Shown piece by piece: positions 26,317 through 36,968 of a stretch of 64,000 bases of DNA (its first letter is position 1; each line of letters begins with the position of its first letter). Position numbers and translations under genes: made by a program. This DNA is from Tistlia consotensis USBA 355. GTDB lineage: Bacteria; Pseudomonadota; Alphaproteobacteria; Kiloniellales; DSM-21159. The notes under the pieces are model-generated. The model was not told the DNA's origin, did not search any database, and saw only the letters and a list, made by a program, of their open reading frames with translations. The stretch lies in the NCBI RefSeq assembly GCF_900177295.1, contig NZ_FWZX01000001.1, forward strand, positions 248,001 to 312,000, given 5' to 3'.

Positions 26317-27594
26317 TCAGTTCATGATGAGCTTGGGCAGCCAGAGCGACACCGCGGGCGCCAGCGACAGGGCGGCGAGCACGGCGATGCCGATGACCAC
26401 GAAGGGGGCGATGTCGCGCAGGCTGCGCTCCAGGGGCAGCCCCGCGATCTTGCAGGCGACGTTGAGGCACAGGCCGATCGGCGGCGTGATCAGGCCGAGG
26501 CAGAGGTTGACCACGACGATGACGCCGAGCTGCACCGGGTCGACGCCGAGCGCGACGCCGGCCGGATGCAGGATCGGCACCAGCATGACCATGGCGGCAT
26601 TGGCCTCCATGAAGGTGCCGACCAGCAGCAGCAGCACGTTGACCATCAGCAGGAAGACCAGCGGCCCGTGGGCCACCGAGGTGACCCAGGCCAGCGCCGC
26701 GTCGGGGATGTGGGTGTAGGCGAGCTGCCAGGCGAACAGCTTGGCGGCGCCGACGATGATCATGATGACCGCCGTCGTGTAGGCCGTCTCGCGCAGCGCC
26801 GCGAGCAGCCGGCCGAAGGTCAGCTCGCGGTAGACCAGGCCGCCGACCACCAGGGCGTAGACCACGGCGATCGCCGAGCACTCGGTGACCGTGAAGACGC
26901 CGGAGAAGATGCCGGCCAGGATCAGGAAGGGCATGACCAGCGCCGGCCCCGCCTGGATGCCGCGGCTGACGACCTCGGACAGCGGCTCCGGCTCGTGGAC
27001 CGCGTAGCGCCGCTTGCGCGACGTCAGGTAGACGACGACCAGGGCGAGCAGCGAATAGATCGCCCCCGGGACCAGCCCGGCGACGAACAGCCGGACGATC
27101 GACTGGTCGGTGATCACGCCATAGACGATGAAGCCGATCGAGGGCGGGATGATCGGCGCGACCACCGAGGCGGCCGCGGTCACCGCCACCGAGAAGCTGC
27201 GGCCGTAGCCCTCGCGCTCCATCTCGGGGATGAAGATCCGGCCCATCACCGAGGTGTCGGCGACCGCCGAGCCGGAGATGCCGGAGAAGAAGGTCGAGGC
27301 GACGACGTTGCTCATCGCCAGGCCGCCGGTGAAGCGCCCGACGATGGCGTTGGCGAAGGCGACGAGGCGGCGGGTCATGCCGCTCTCGCTCATCAGCGCG
27401 CCGGCGAGCAGGAAGAAGGGGATGGCCAGCAGCGTGAAGGAATCGAGGCCGGCGAAGAGGCGCTGGGCGACGATCGCCGGGTTGACGCCGCCGCCGGCCC
27501 AGATGACCGTCAGGCAGGCGATGATGATGGCGAAGCCGAGCGGCATGCCGATCAGCATCAGGCCGACGATGACGGCGCCGAGCAGCAGGGTCAT
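26317..27594 (-). CDS. dctM: TRAP transporter large permease (DctM), system 1
   Basis: A 425-residue membrane protein with about 12 helices, the ion-coupled transport subunit of a tripartite ATP-independent periplasmic transporter. The N-terminal GVPLGFAI-like segment (IGMPLGFAIIIACL) and MLVPILHPAGVALGVDPVQLGV near the C-terminus are family hallmarks. Its start overlaps the small-permease stop by 4 bases (ATGA), implying coupled translation. With the small permease and binding protein at 27591-29140 it forms a complete TRAP system. Confidence 0.93.
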   Translation of the reverse strand: MTLLLGAVIVGLMLIGMPLGFAIIIACLTVIWAGGGVNPAIVAQRLFAGLDSFTLLAIPFFLLAGALMSESGMTRRLVAFANAIVGRFTGGLAMSNVVASTFFSGISGSAVADTSVMGRIFIPEMEREGYGRSFSVAVTAAASVVAPIIPPSIGFIVYGVITDQSIVRLFVAGLVPGAIYSLLALVVVYLTSRKRRYAVHEPEPLSEVVSRGIQAGPALVMPFLILAGIFSGVFTVTECSAIAVVYALVVGGLVYRELTFGRLLAALRETAYTTAVIMIIVGAAKLFAWQLAYTHIPDAALAWVTSVAHGPLVFLLMVNVLLLLVGTFMEANAAMVMLVPILHPAGVALGVDPVQLGVIVVVNLCLGLITPPIGLCLNVACKIAGLPLERSLRDIAPFVVIGIAVLAALSLAPAVSLWLPKLIMN

Positions 27595-28082
27595 GACAGC
27601 GCCCCTCCCGCCTCGGTCCGGTCCTCGCGCCCGGCCCGGGCGAGCAGCAGCAGCAGGCCGATCAGCACGGCGCCGGCCGGAATCGCGAGGTAGGGGTAGA
27701 ACATCGGGATCTCCATGGCCGCCGAATCGCGGCGGCCGCCGATCACCGCGAAGGCGTAGCCGTACCAGCCGAGCGCGCCGGCCATGACCAGGATCAGCAG
27801 GTCGCGGACCAGGCCGACCGCCACGGCGACCGGCCGCGGCAGCAGCTCGACGACGACGGTGACGGCGATGTGGCCGCGCCGGCGCAATACCGCGGCGCTG
27901 CCGAGCAGGGTGATCCAGGCCATCAGGAAGCGCGCCACCTCCTCGGTCCAGCCGGGCGCGTGGTTCAGCACGTAGCGGCCGAAGACCTGCCAGCAGATGG
28001 CGGCGACCATGACGCTGATCGCGGCCAGCAGCAGGGCGTCGAGCAGGCGCTCGATCGCATCGGCGAGTCGGGAGAAGGCCAT
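27591..28082 (-). CDS. dctQ: TRAP transporter small permease (DctQ), system 1
   Basis: A 163-residue four-helix membrane protein of the DctQ family. The helix-2 region QVFGRYVLNHAPGWTEEVARFLMAWITLLG is recognisable by the RYVLN, WTEE and WITLLG landmarks. It sits 68 bases after the binding-protein gene, with a 10-bp stem hairpin in that gap, and overlaps dctM by 4 bases. Confidence 0.9.
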   Translation of the reverse strand: MAFSRLADAIERLLDALLLAAISVMVAAICWQVFGRYVLNHAPGWTEEVARFLMAWITLLGSAAVLRRRGHIAVTVVVELLPRPVAVAVGLVRDLLILVMAGALGWYGYAFAVIGGRRDSAAMEIPMFYPYLAIPAGAVLIGLLLLLARAGREDRTEAGGALS

Positions 28083-28100
28083 GGCTCGGTCTCCCGGGCC

Positions 28101-28127
28101 GGCGCGGCGGCGACAGGCCGCCGCGCC
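28101..28127 (-). promoter_or_regulatory. intercistronic hairpin between dctP1 and dctQ1
   Basis: A perfect 10-bp stem (GGCGCGGCGG paired with CCGCCGCGCC) with a 7-base loop lies between the binding-protein stop and the small-permease start. There is no T-tract, so it is more likely an mRNA-stabilising or attenuating hairpin than a full terminator. Confidence 0.6.
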
Positions 28128-28150
28128 GATCCGTCAGGGGCAGGAGGCTG

Positions 28151-29140
28151 CTAGGCGGCCTGGACGCGCTCGACCCAGGACTTGAGCTCCGGGAACTCGT
28201 CCTTGATCGGCGCGACGGCCTTGCGGAAGGCCGGCAGGTCGGGCTTGACGAACTCCATGCCGCGCGCCTTCAGCTTCTGGCGGTAGGAATCCTCCTGCTT
28301 GACCATCTCGGCGGTCGCCCAGAGCATCGCCTTCTCGCCCTCCTCCTGCAGGATCTTCTGCAGCTCCGGCGGGAAGGAGGCGAAGCGCTTCGAGTCGAAG
28401 ATGAAGGTCATCGCGCCGATCACGTGGTCGGTCGCCATGACGTACTTCTGCACCTCGTCGAGCTTCTTGCTCTCGATCACCTCGAGCGGGTTCTCCTGGC
28501 CGTCGATGACGCCCTGCTGCAGGGCGGTGAAGACCTCCAGGAAGGGCATCGGCACCGGGCTGGCGCCGAGCAGCTCCCAGGTCCGCTTGTACATCTTGAG
28601 CGGCGGCACGCGGAGCTTCAGCCCCTTCAGGTCGTCGAGCGTGACGACCTTGCGGTTGGCCGAGAGCTTGCGCGCGCCGCGGTAGCCGGCGCCGACGATC
28701 TTGAAGCCGGTCTTCTTCTCGATGTCGCCGTAGAGCTCGCCGCCGATCGGGCCGTAGTAGACCTTCTTGAAGTGGTCGAGGTCGCGGATCAGGTAGGGGA
28801 AGGCCTCAATGCCGGGCAGCGGGTCGTAGCGGTCGAGCGTGCCGACCGACTGGATGACGATGTCGTTGGTGCCGAGCGGCAGGGCCTCGATCGACTCCTG
28901 CCAGGTGCCGGTCGTGCCGCTCGCCGCGACGTTGAACTTGACCTTGCCGCCGGTCGCCTTGGTCACCGCGTCCAGGTAGCGCTGGGTCGCCTCGTACCAG
29001 AGGTTGCCCGGATCGTAGATGTGGGCGACCTGCAGGGTCATCTCGTCGATCTCGGCCCGCGCCGGGCGGACCACGGCGCGCGCGAGCGGCAGGGTCAGCG
29101 GCAGCGCAAGCGTGCCGAGTAGCAGGGTTCTGCGGTCCAT
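28151..29140 (-). CDS. dctP: TRAP transporter substrate-binding protein (DctP), system 1
   Basis: A 329-residue periplasmic binding protein. The N-terminus DRRTLLLG followed by a hydrophobic stretch and ARA resembles a twin-arginine signal peptide, which would mean export after folding. The conserved Arg of GLKLRVPP (near residue 176) is the usual carboxylate-binding residue, and GVIDGQENPLEVI is the DctP signature. This implies an organic acid ligand. It follows the TPP enzyme by 64 bases. Confidence 0.92.
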   Translation of the reverse strand: MDRRTLLLGTLALPLTLPLARAVVRPARAEIDEMTLQVAHIYDPGNLWYEATQRYLDAVTKATGGKVKFNVAASGTTGTWQESIEALPLGTNDIVIQSVGTLDRYDPLPGIEAFPYLIRDLDHFKKVYYGPIGGELYGDIEKKTGFKIVGAGYRGARKLSANRKVVTLDDLKGLKLRVPPLKMYKRTWELLGASPVPMPFLEVFTALQQGVIDGQENPLEVIESKKLDEVQKYVMATDHVIGAMTFIFDSKRFASFPPELQKILQEEGEKAMLWATAEMVKQEDSYRQKLKARGMEFVKPDLPAFRKAVAPIKDEFPELKSWVERVQAA

Positions 29141-29204
29141 CTCTTAGACTCCTCCTTGTGGAAAGCGCCCGGTTGCTCCGGGTCTCGGGATTTTCGGGAT
29201 CGGC

Positions 29205-30935
<1,731 letters not shown>

Positions 30936-30991
30936 GGGTCTTTTCTCCTGACAGATCTTTCGAAAGTCGCGAGGGACACGAGGTCGGGCAC

Positions 30992-32284
30992 TCAGACGCG
31001 GTAGCCGAGCAGCCGGGGCAGCCATAGGGCGATCTCGGGGAACAGGATGACCAGCAGCATCGCCGTCGCCATCGACAGGACCAGCCACAGCACCCAGGGC
31101 ACGGTCGCCTCCATCGGCACGCGCGAGATGCGCGCCGTGACCATCAGGTTGACCGCGACCGGCGGCGTGAACTGGCCGATCGCGATGTTCATCGCCATCA
31201 GCACGCCGAACCAGGTCAGGTTCCAGTGGAAGGCGGCGGCGATCGGCACCAGCAGCGGCAGGGTGATCAGGTAGATCGACACGCCGTCCAGCACCATGCC
31301 GGCGAACAGCAGCAGGATCATCACGAGGATCAGCACGACCAGGCCGCTGCCGCTGACCGCGAGGATCGCCTGGGCCGCCTGGTCGAAGGCGCCGAGGGTC
31401 GAGCCGGCCCAGGCGAAGAGCCCGGCCAGCGAGATGATCACCATGATCACGGCCGAGGTCTCGGCGCTGTCGGCGAGCACCTTCCAGACGTCGGCCCAAC
31501 CCATGTTGCGATAGACCAGCAGGCCGACCAGGAAGCCGTAGGCGACGGCCACCGAGGCCGCCTCGGTCGGGGTGAACAGGCCGGAGCGCAGGCCGCCGAG
31601 GATGATCACCGGCGCCAGCAGGCCGGGCACCGCGTCGCGCAGGCTCGGCCAGAAGGCCGGCCGCTGCTGCTCCTCGGCGGCACCGAAGTCGTGGCGGCGG
31701 CTGAGCAGCAGCGTCGGCAGGATGATCGCGACGCCGGCCAGCACGCCGGGCAGCACGCCGGCGGCGAAGAGCGCGCGCAGGTCGGTGCCGGGCACCAGGA
31801 TCGAGTAGACGATCAGCGCGATCGAGGGCGGGATCAGGATCGCCGTCGAGGCCGAGGCGGCGATCACGCTGGCCGAGAACTCGCGCGGATAACCGGCGCG
31901 CATCATCGAGGGGATCATGATCGTCGCGACGGCGGCGGCGTCGGCCGGGCCGGAGCCCGACATGCCGCCCATCAGCATGCAGACCAGGGTCGCGACGACG
32001 GCCAGGCCGCCGCGCCGGGGCCCGACGATCGCCTGGGCGAAGACGACCAGGCGGCCGGCGACGCCCGAGCGGTCGAAGACCATGCCGGTCAGCACGAACA
32101 GCGGGATCGCGATCAGCGGGTACTTGGCGATCGAGGCGTAGGCGTTGGTGCCGATCATGCCGACGGAGTTGAGGTCGAGGCCGACCGCGACGGCCGCGGC
32201 GCCGGCCAGGCCGAGCGAGACGGCGATCGGCGCGCCGATCAGCAGCAGCGCGACGAAGACCCCGATCAGCAGCAGCGTCGCCAT
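30992..32284 (-). CDS. dctM: TRAP transporter large permease (DctM), system 2
   Basis: A 430-residue DctM-type permease of about 12 helices. Landmarks are IGAPIAVSLGLAGA at the N-terminus, MSGSGPADAAAVATIMIPSM in the middle, and IAIGQFTPPVAVNLMV near the end. It is clearly different from the system-1 permease, so the two systems arose separately rather than by recent duplication. Its start codon shares one base with the small-permease stop. Confidence 0.93.
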   Translation of the reverse strand: MATLLLIGVFVALLLIGAPIAVSLGLAGAAAVAVGLDLNSVGMIGTNAYASIAKYPLIAIPLFVLTGMVFDRSGVAGRLVVFAQAIVGPRRGGLAVVATLVCMLMGGMSGSGPADAAAVATIMIPSMMRAGYPREFSASVIAASASTAILIPPSIALIVYSILVPGTDLRALFAAGVLPGVLAGVAIILPTLLLSRRHDFGAAEEQQRPAFWPSLRDAVPGLLAPVIILGGLRSGLFTPTEAASVAVAYGFLVGLLVYRNMGWADVWKVLADSAETSAVIMVIISLAGLFAWAGSTLGAFDQAAQAILAVSGSGLVVLILVMILLLFAGMVLDGVSIYLITLPLLVPIAAAFHWNLTWFGVLMAMNIAIGQFTPPVAVNLMVTARISRVPMEATVPWVLWLVLSMATAMLLVILFPEIALWLPRLLGYRV

Positions 32285-32811
32285 CAGCCGCGGCCCCCGT
32301 AGCTGCCGCGCAGGGTCGCGAGCAGGCGGCCGAAAACACGCAGCAGGATCGCGATCGACAGCAGCGGCAGCCAGATGGTGTAGATCCAGTTCGGGTAACC
32401 GAGGCCGGGCGAGGTCTCGTCGAAGCGGTACTCGTCCAGGGTCAGCTGGCCGCCGTACCAGACGACCAGGCCGAACATCAGCAGGCAGGCCAGCGCCGCG
32501 ACGACGTCGCAGACCATCCGGCCGCGCGGCCCGAAGCGGTCGCGCAGGAAGGCGATGCGGATGTTCTCGTTGGTCGCGAAGGCCAGCGAGGCGCCGACGA
32601 AGGTCATGAAGACCAGCAGGAAGACCGAGAACTCCTCGGTGAAGGCGAAGGACACGTCCGTCGTGTAGCGGACCACGACGTTGCCGAAGGAGATCAGGCA
32701 GATCAGGGCCATCGCCACGGCGCCGAGCGCGCGCTCGATGCCGATCGGCACGCGCACGTGCGGCGGCGTCTCGCGCGGCGCCCCGATTTCCGGATCGACG
32801 GACTCGGACAT
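32284..32811 (-). CDS. dctQ: TRAP transporter small permease (DctQ), system 2
   Basis: A 175-residue DctQ protein with four helices; the family region VVVRYTTDVSFAFTEEFSVFLLVF lies near residues 45-70 and carries the usual FTEE pair. I chose the ATG at 32811: the longer frame to 32961 adds an Arg/Pro-rich stretch that runs into the binding-protein gene. A hairpin (32842-32864) separates it from the upstream dctP gene by 61 bases. Confidence 0.9.
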   Translation of the reverse strand: MSESVDPEIGAPRETPPHVRVPIGIERALGAVAMALICLISFGNVVVRYTTDVSFAFTEEFSVFLLVFMTFVGASLAFATNENIRIAFLRDRFGPRGRMVCDVVAALACLLMFGLVVWYGGQLTLDEYRFDETSPGLGYPNWIYTIWLPLLSIAILLRVFGRLLATLRGSYGGRG

Positions 32812-32841
32812 GGCTCTGGCTCCGGGTGCCTGTGGCAGGAG

Positions 32842-32864
32842 GGGGCGGCGCGGGACGCCGCCCC
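32842..32864 (-). promoter_or_regulatory. intercistronic hairpin between dctP2 and dctQ2
   Basis: A perfect 9-bp stem (GGGGCGGCG with CGCCGCCCC) and 5-base loop sits just past the dctP2 stop. It occupies the same relative position as the hairpin of TRAP system 1. Confidence 0.6.
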
Positions 32865-32872
32865 TGCTCCCC

Positions 32873-33901
32873 TCAGCGCTTGGCGATGGAGTCCTCGGCC
32901 ATCTTGACCAGGTCCGGACCGATCTTCTGGGTCCAGTCCTTGTAGACGCCGCGGGTCGCATCGACGAAGGCCTGGTGCTCCGCCGGAGTCAGCTCGACGA
33001 CGTCGACGCCCAGCTTGCGGACCTCCTCGATCGCCGAGGTGTCGCCGTCGGTCAGGCCCTTGCGCGCCAGCTCGACGCAGAGCGCGCCGGCCTCGACCGC
33101 GGCCTCGCGGACGATCTTCTGGTCCTCCGGCGTGAAGGACTCGAAGACCTCCTTGTTGACCGCGAAGATCAGCGGGTCGGCGACGTAGTGCCAGAGCGTC
33201 AGGTTGGTCTGCCCGACCGCATAGATCTTGGCGATCGTGAAGACGCTGACCGGGTTCTCCTGGCCGTCGACCGCGCCGGTCGTCAGGGCCGGCTTGGCGT
33301 CGGCCCAGCTCATCTGGGTCGGATTGGCGCCGAGCGCGGTGAAGGTGTCGTTGAACAGCGGCGAGCCGACGACGCGCATCTTCAGGCCTTCCAGGTCGGC
33401 CGGCTTGCGGATCGGATGGCGCGAGTTGGAGACCTCGCGGAAGCCGTTCTCGCCCCAGGCCAGCGGCACCACGCCCTTGTCGCGCAGGATCTGGAACAGC
33501 TTGTCGCCGACCGGCCCGTGGGTCAGGGCGTCGATCGCCTTGTAGTCGGGCATCAGGAAGGGCAGCGAGAAGAGGTTCAGCTCCTTGACCTGCGGCGACC
33601 AGTTGATCGTCGAGCCGACCGCCATGTCGATGATGCCGCGGCGCATCGCGGTGAATTCCTTGGTCTGGTCGCCGGAGACCAGCTGGCTGCCGGGATAGAC
33701 CTTCATCTTGATGCGGCCGTTCGTGCGCTGGCCGACCAGCTCGGCCCACTTGTCGGCGGCGATGCCCCAGGGGAAGGGCGCCGGCACCACGGTCGAGATC
33801 TTGTACTCGTCCTTGTAGTCGGCGGCCGCGGCCTGGTGGAGCAGCGGCAGCGCGGTCGCCAGCGCGAGGCCGGCGGCCAGAGCGATCTTGGTCAAACGCA
33901 T
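32873..33901 (-). CDS. dctP: TRAP transporter substrate-binding protein (DctP), system 2
   Basis: A 342-residue periplasmic binding protein with a Sec signal peptide (residues about 1-27, ending in HQAAAA). The conserved Arg is in LEGLKMRVVGSP, and the DctP signature reads GAVDGQENPVSVF. The ATG at 33901 is preceded by GGAGGAAGAA; earlier in-frame sequence belongs to the E1 beta gene. Only 29 bases separate it from the E1 beta stop, so transport and TPP chemistry are in the same transcript. Confidence 0.92.
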   Translation of the reverse strand: MRLTKIALAAGLALATALPLLHQAAAADYKDEYKISTVVPAPFPWGIAADKWAELVGQRTNGRIKMKVYPGSQLVSGDQTKEFTAMRRGIIDMAVGSTINWSPQVKELNLFSLPFLMPDYKAIDALTHGPVGDKLFQILRDKGVVPLAWGENGFREVSNSRHPIRKPADLEGLKMRVVGSPLFNDTFTALGANPTQMSWADAKPALTTGAVDGQENPVSVFTIAKIYAVGQTNLTLWHYVADPLIFAVNKEVFESFTPEDQKIVREAAVEAGALCVELARKGLTDGDTSAIEEVRKLGVDVVELTPAEHQAFVDATRGVYKDWTQKIGPDLVKMAEDSIAKR

Positions 33902-33930
33902 GGTTCTTCCTCCCTCCGGTTTCTTCTCTC

Positions 33931-34911
33931 TCACGCCGCGGCAGCGGTCATGCTGCGCACGGCCTCCACGACCATCGCCTCGGTGACCCGGACCTTGTCC
34001 TCGAGCGGTGGCGCGTAGCTGATCGGGATGCGCGGCGCGCCGAGCCGGCGGACCGGCGCCTTCAGGGCGCCGTGCAGCGCCTCGGCGACGCTGGCCGCGA
34101 TCTCGGCGCCGAAGCCGGCGACCGAGACGGCCTCCTGGACGACCAGCAGCCGGCCGCTGCGCTCGACGCTGGCCAGCACCGCCTCGCGGTCCCAGGGCCA
34201 GAGCGTGCGCAGGTCGAGGACCTCGGCCTCGATGCCCGCGCCGGCCAGGCTCTCCGCCGCCGCGGCGCAGGTGTGCACCGCGGCCGACCAGGAGACGATG
34301 GTGACGTCGCCGCCTGCGCGGACGACGCGCGCCTTGCCGAGCTCGCCGGGCTCCGCGGCCTCGGGCACCTCGCCCTCGAGGGCCCAGAGGTTCTTGTGCT
34401 CCATGTAGACGACCGGGTCGTCGCAGCGGATCGCCGCCTTGAGCAGCGCCCGGTTGTCGGCCGGGGTCGAGGGCACGACCACGACCAGGCCGGGGATGTG
34501 CGCGTACCAGGCCTCGAGCGACTGCGAGTGCTGGGCGGCCGAGGAGCGCCAGATGCCGATCGGCTCGCGCACGACCAGCGGCACGTGGCTCTGGCCGCCG
34601 AACATGTAGCGCGCCTTGGCGGCCTGGTTGACCAGCTCGTCGACCGCGCAGAGCGCGAAGTCGGAGAAGCGCATCTCGACGACCGGGCGGGTGCCCATCA
34701 TGGCGGCGCCGACCGCGGCCCCCATGATGCAGGACTCGGAGATCGGCGCGTCGGAGATGCGCGCCGGGCCGAACTCCTCGGCCAGGCCCCTGTACTGGCC
34801 GAACACGCCGCCGCGGCCCAAGTCCTCGCCGACCGCCCAGACCAGGGGATCGCGGCGCATCTCCTCGGCGAGCGCCAGCTTGCCGGCTTCCAGGTAGCTG
34901 AGACGCGGCAT
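33931..34911 (-). CDS. TPP-dependent dehydrogenase E1 component, beta subunit
   Basis: A 326-residue transketolase-like beta subunit of the 2-oxoacid/acetoin dehydrogenase E1 class. MPRLSYLEAGKLALAEEMRRD at the start, the TPP-contacting Glu in ISESCIMGAAVGAAM, and a C-terminal transketolase domain (DLRTLWPWDREAVL, RLLVVQEAVSVAGFGAEI) are all present. Its ATG overlaps the alpha-subunit stop by one base. There is no lipoyl E2 or E3 gene beside it, so it may deliver the active aldehyde to a distant E2 or act without lipoate. Confidence 0.9.
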   Translation of the reverse strand: MPRLSYLEAGKLALAEEMRRDPLVWAVGEDLGRGGVFGQYRGLAEEFGPARISDAPISESCIMGAAVGAAMMGTRPVVEMRFSDFALCAVDELVNQAAKARYMFGGQSHVPLVVREPIGIWRSSAAQHSQSLEAWYAHIPGLVVVVPSTPADNRALLKAAIRCDDPVVYMEHKNLWALEGEVPEAAEPGELGKARVVRAGGDVTIVSWSAAVHTCAAAAESLAGAGIEAEVLDLRTLWPWDREAVLASVERSGRLLVVQEAVSVAGFGAEIAASVAEALHGALKAPVRRLGAPRIPISYAPPLEDKVRVTEAMVVEAVRSMTAAAA

Positions 34912-35918
34912 CAGAAGGCCCTCGTGCGCGGATCGCCGACGTCCTGGACGTCGGCATAGGCGAGCTCGACGGCCGGCCAGCCGGTGGCAGCGGCCTCGTC
35001 CTTGGCCGCGCGCATCTCGGCCTCGGCGGCCTCGCGGATCGCCGCCAGCTCGGCGGCGGGCACGCCGGCCGCCTCGAGCAGCTTGCGGCAGTTCTCGATG
35101 GGGTCGTTCAGCCAGCGCTCCTGGACCTCGGCCTGCGGCCGGTAGCCGGCGGCGTCGCTGCTGGTGTGGCCGGTCAGGCGGTAGGTGCGCGCGACCAGGA
35201 AGCGCGGGCCGCCGCCGCGCACCAGGTCGACCAGCTCGCGGGCCGCCTCGTCGACCGCCTGCAGGTCGTTGCCCTCGACCGTGCTGGCCGGGATGCCGAT
35301 CGCCTCGGCGCGGGCCGCCGGCCCGGCGCCCGAGGTCATGGCCGATGTCCGGGTCGTCGCGGCGAAGCCGTTGTCTTCGCAGACGAAGAGGATCGGCAAC
35401 TGGAACACGCCGGCCCAGTTCAGGCCCTCGAGGAACGGCCCGCGGTTGATCGCGCCGTCGCCGAAGAAGCAGACCACGACGCCGTCCTCGCCCTTCAGCC
35501 GGATCGCGTGGGCGGCACCGGCGGCGATGTTGATGTTGGCGCCGACCACGCCGTTGGCGCCGAGCATGCCGACCGAGAAGTCGGCGATGTGCATCGAGCC
35601 GCCCTTACCCTGGCAGTAGCCGCCGTCGCGCCCGAACAGCTCGCGCATCATCGGCAGCGCCTCGGCGCCCTTGGCCATGGTGTGGCCGTGGCCGCGGTGG
35701 GTCGAGAGGATGATGTCGCTCTTGCGCAGATTGCCGCAGACGCCGACCGCCACGGCCTCCTGGCCGATCGAGGGATGGATCGCGCCGAGCACCAGCTTCT
35801 CCTGGGCGGCGGCGATGGCCTGCTCTTCGAAGGCGCGGATCCGGCACATCTGCCGGAAGCCGGCGCGGTAGCGCTCGACGTCTAGGTTGGAAACCGGTGG
35901 CGTGTCAGCCGGAGGCAC
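34911..35918 (-). CDS. TPP-dependent dehydrogenase E1 component, alpha subunit
   Basis: A 335-residue E1 alpha subunit. The TPP motif runs from GDGAINRGPFLEG to CEDN, and STHRGHGHTMAKG is the strongly conserved active-site region. Start choice: there is no ATG near the conserved core, so I chose the GTG at 35918, which has GGAG 9 bases upstream and is in frame; this gives a short Pro-rich lead before LDVERYRAGFRQM. A longer product reaching to 36440 would carry a Pro/Ala-rich extension and run through the TGTTCC operator region, which I consider unlikely. It is the first gene of the 12-gene run. Confidence 0.86.
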   Translation of the reverse strand: MPPADTPPVSNLDVERYRAGFRQMCRIRAFEEQAIAAAQEKLVLGAIHPSIGQEAVAVGVCGNLRKSDIILSTHRGHGHTMAKGAEALPMMRELFGRDGGYCQGKGGSMHIADFSVGMLGANGVVGANINIAAGAAHAIRLKGEDGVVVCFFGDGAINRGPFLEGLNWAGVFQLPILFVCEDNGFAATTRTSAMTSGAGPAARAEAIGIPASTVEGNDLQAVDEAARELVDLVRGGGPRFLVARTYRLTGHTSSDAAGYRPQAEVQERWLNDPIENCRKLLEAAGVPAAELAAIREAAEAEMRAAKDEAAATGWPAVELAYADVQDVGDPRTRAF

Positions 35919-36321
35919 CTGCTCTGTCTCCTCTGCCCTGGCCGGCGCCGGAACGGGCGGCGCCTCGAAGGAAGCCGGCTCGAGTCGGTCGGATCGGAAG
36001 GAAGGTGCCGAGCTGGGCGGCGGGCAGGCAGGCGGCCGCACAGGCCGCCCGGCGGGCTCGGCCGCAGGGTCTCCGACGTGCTCCCGTCCGTCCCGTATTG
36101 ACTCGGGCTCGGATTCGACTACTGTTCCACGATACGGAACAAGATATACTCTAGTTTGGAACAAATCGCCGGTCAAGCTGCACGCACGGCAAGGCCGGCA
36201 TGCAGCGGACGGGCGTTGGCGCGAAGCCGAGGCCGACTTCGAACCCGCCTCGGTGGCGAAAGTCCTTGACGCTGGCCTCGCCGGCCTCCGATGACGAAGG
36301 CGGCAGGCAGGGAGGCCCGGC
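35919..36321. other. 403-base intergenic region between E1 alpha and pncA
   Basis: This divergent gap is the longest non-coding stretch in the window. Its centre (about 36105-36170) is clearly more AT-rich than its surroundings and contains the TGTTCC half-sites. A TATACT hexamer (36145-36150, plus strand) and its complement could belong to either promoter; I found no convincing -35 partner. The flanks (35919-36100 and 36175-36300) are GC-rich without recognisable motifs and probably represent leaders. Confidence 0.6.
36123..36164. promoter_or_regulatory. operator candidate: TGTTCC inverted and direct repeats
   Basis: TGTTCCACGATACGGAACA (36123-36141) is an inverted repeat with 6-base arms and a 7-base centre. 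A second TTGTTCC half-site on the minus strand (36158-36164) repeats the first (36136-36142) at a 22-base distance, about two helical turns. GTTCC-N-GGAAC palindromes of this kind are typical for IclR-family regulators, and the run downstream ends in an IclR gene. Binding is inference. Confidence 0.55.
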
Positions 36322-36960
36322 ATGGCGGCCATCAGACCGAACGAGAACGACTGCTTCGTGGTCGTCGACCTGCAGGTCGACTTCATGCCCGGCGGCGCGC
36401 TGGCGGTGCCCGGGGGCGACGCGGTCGTGCCGCTGGTCAACGGCCTGCTGCCGCGCTTCGCCCATGTCGTGGCGACCCAGGACTGGCACCCGCCGGGGCA
36501 CTTCTCCTTCGCCTCGGCCCAGCCCGGACGGGCGCCCTTCGAGACCGTCCAGGCGCCCTACGGCGCGCAGACCCTCTGGCCCGACCACTGCGTCCAGGGC
36601 ACGCCGGGCGCCGCGTTCCACCGTGACTTCCGGCTGGACCGCGCCGAGCTGATCCTGCGCAAGGGCTACCACCCCGGCATCGACTCCTACTCGGCCTTCT
36701 ACGAGAACGATCGCAGGACCCCGACCGGCCTGTCCGGCTACCTGCGCGAGCGCGGCTTCCGGCGGCTGTTCTTCGCCGGCCTCGCGACCGACTTCTGCGT
36801 GCGCTGGTCGGTCGAGGACGCCCGGCACGAGGGCTTCGAGGCCTACGTGATCGAGGAAGCCTGCCGGGCGATCGATCTCGCCGGCTCGCTCGCCGAGGCG
36901 CGCCGGGCGATGCAGGCGGTCGGCGCAGGCTCCCTCGCCGTGGCGGACCTCGCCGCCTGA
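36322..36960 (+). CDS. pncA: nicotinamidase
   Basis: A 212-residue isochorismatase-fold nicotinamidase, converting nicotinamide to nicotinate for NAD salvage. The triad is Asp16 (VVVDLQVDF), Lys114 (LILRKGYHP) and Cys159 (ATDFCVRWS). Metal ligands are Asp54, His56 and His60 in TQDWHPPGH. Length fits. GGGAGG precedes the ATG. The nicotinate phosphoribosyltransferase gene follows after 8 bases, giving both steps from nicotinamide to nicotinate mononucleotide. Confidence 0.94.
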   Translation: MAAIRPNENDCFVVVDLQVDFMPGGALAVPGGDAVVPLVNGLLPRFAHVVATQDWHPPGHFSFASAQPGRAPFETVQAPYGAQTLWPDHCVQGTPGAAFHRDFRLDRAELILRKGYHPGIDSYSAFYENDRRTPTGLSGYLRERGFRRLFFAGLATDFCVRWSVEDARHEGFEAYVIEEACRAIDLAGSLAEARRAMQAVGAGSLAVADLAA

Positions 36961-36968
36961 CCGCGATC

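Noticed and set aside
35919-36440. Longer E1 alpha product starting at 36440
   Set aside because: It would translate through the AT-rich operator region and antisense to pncA; the added residues are Pro/Arg/Ser-rich and unlike E1 alpha N-termini.
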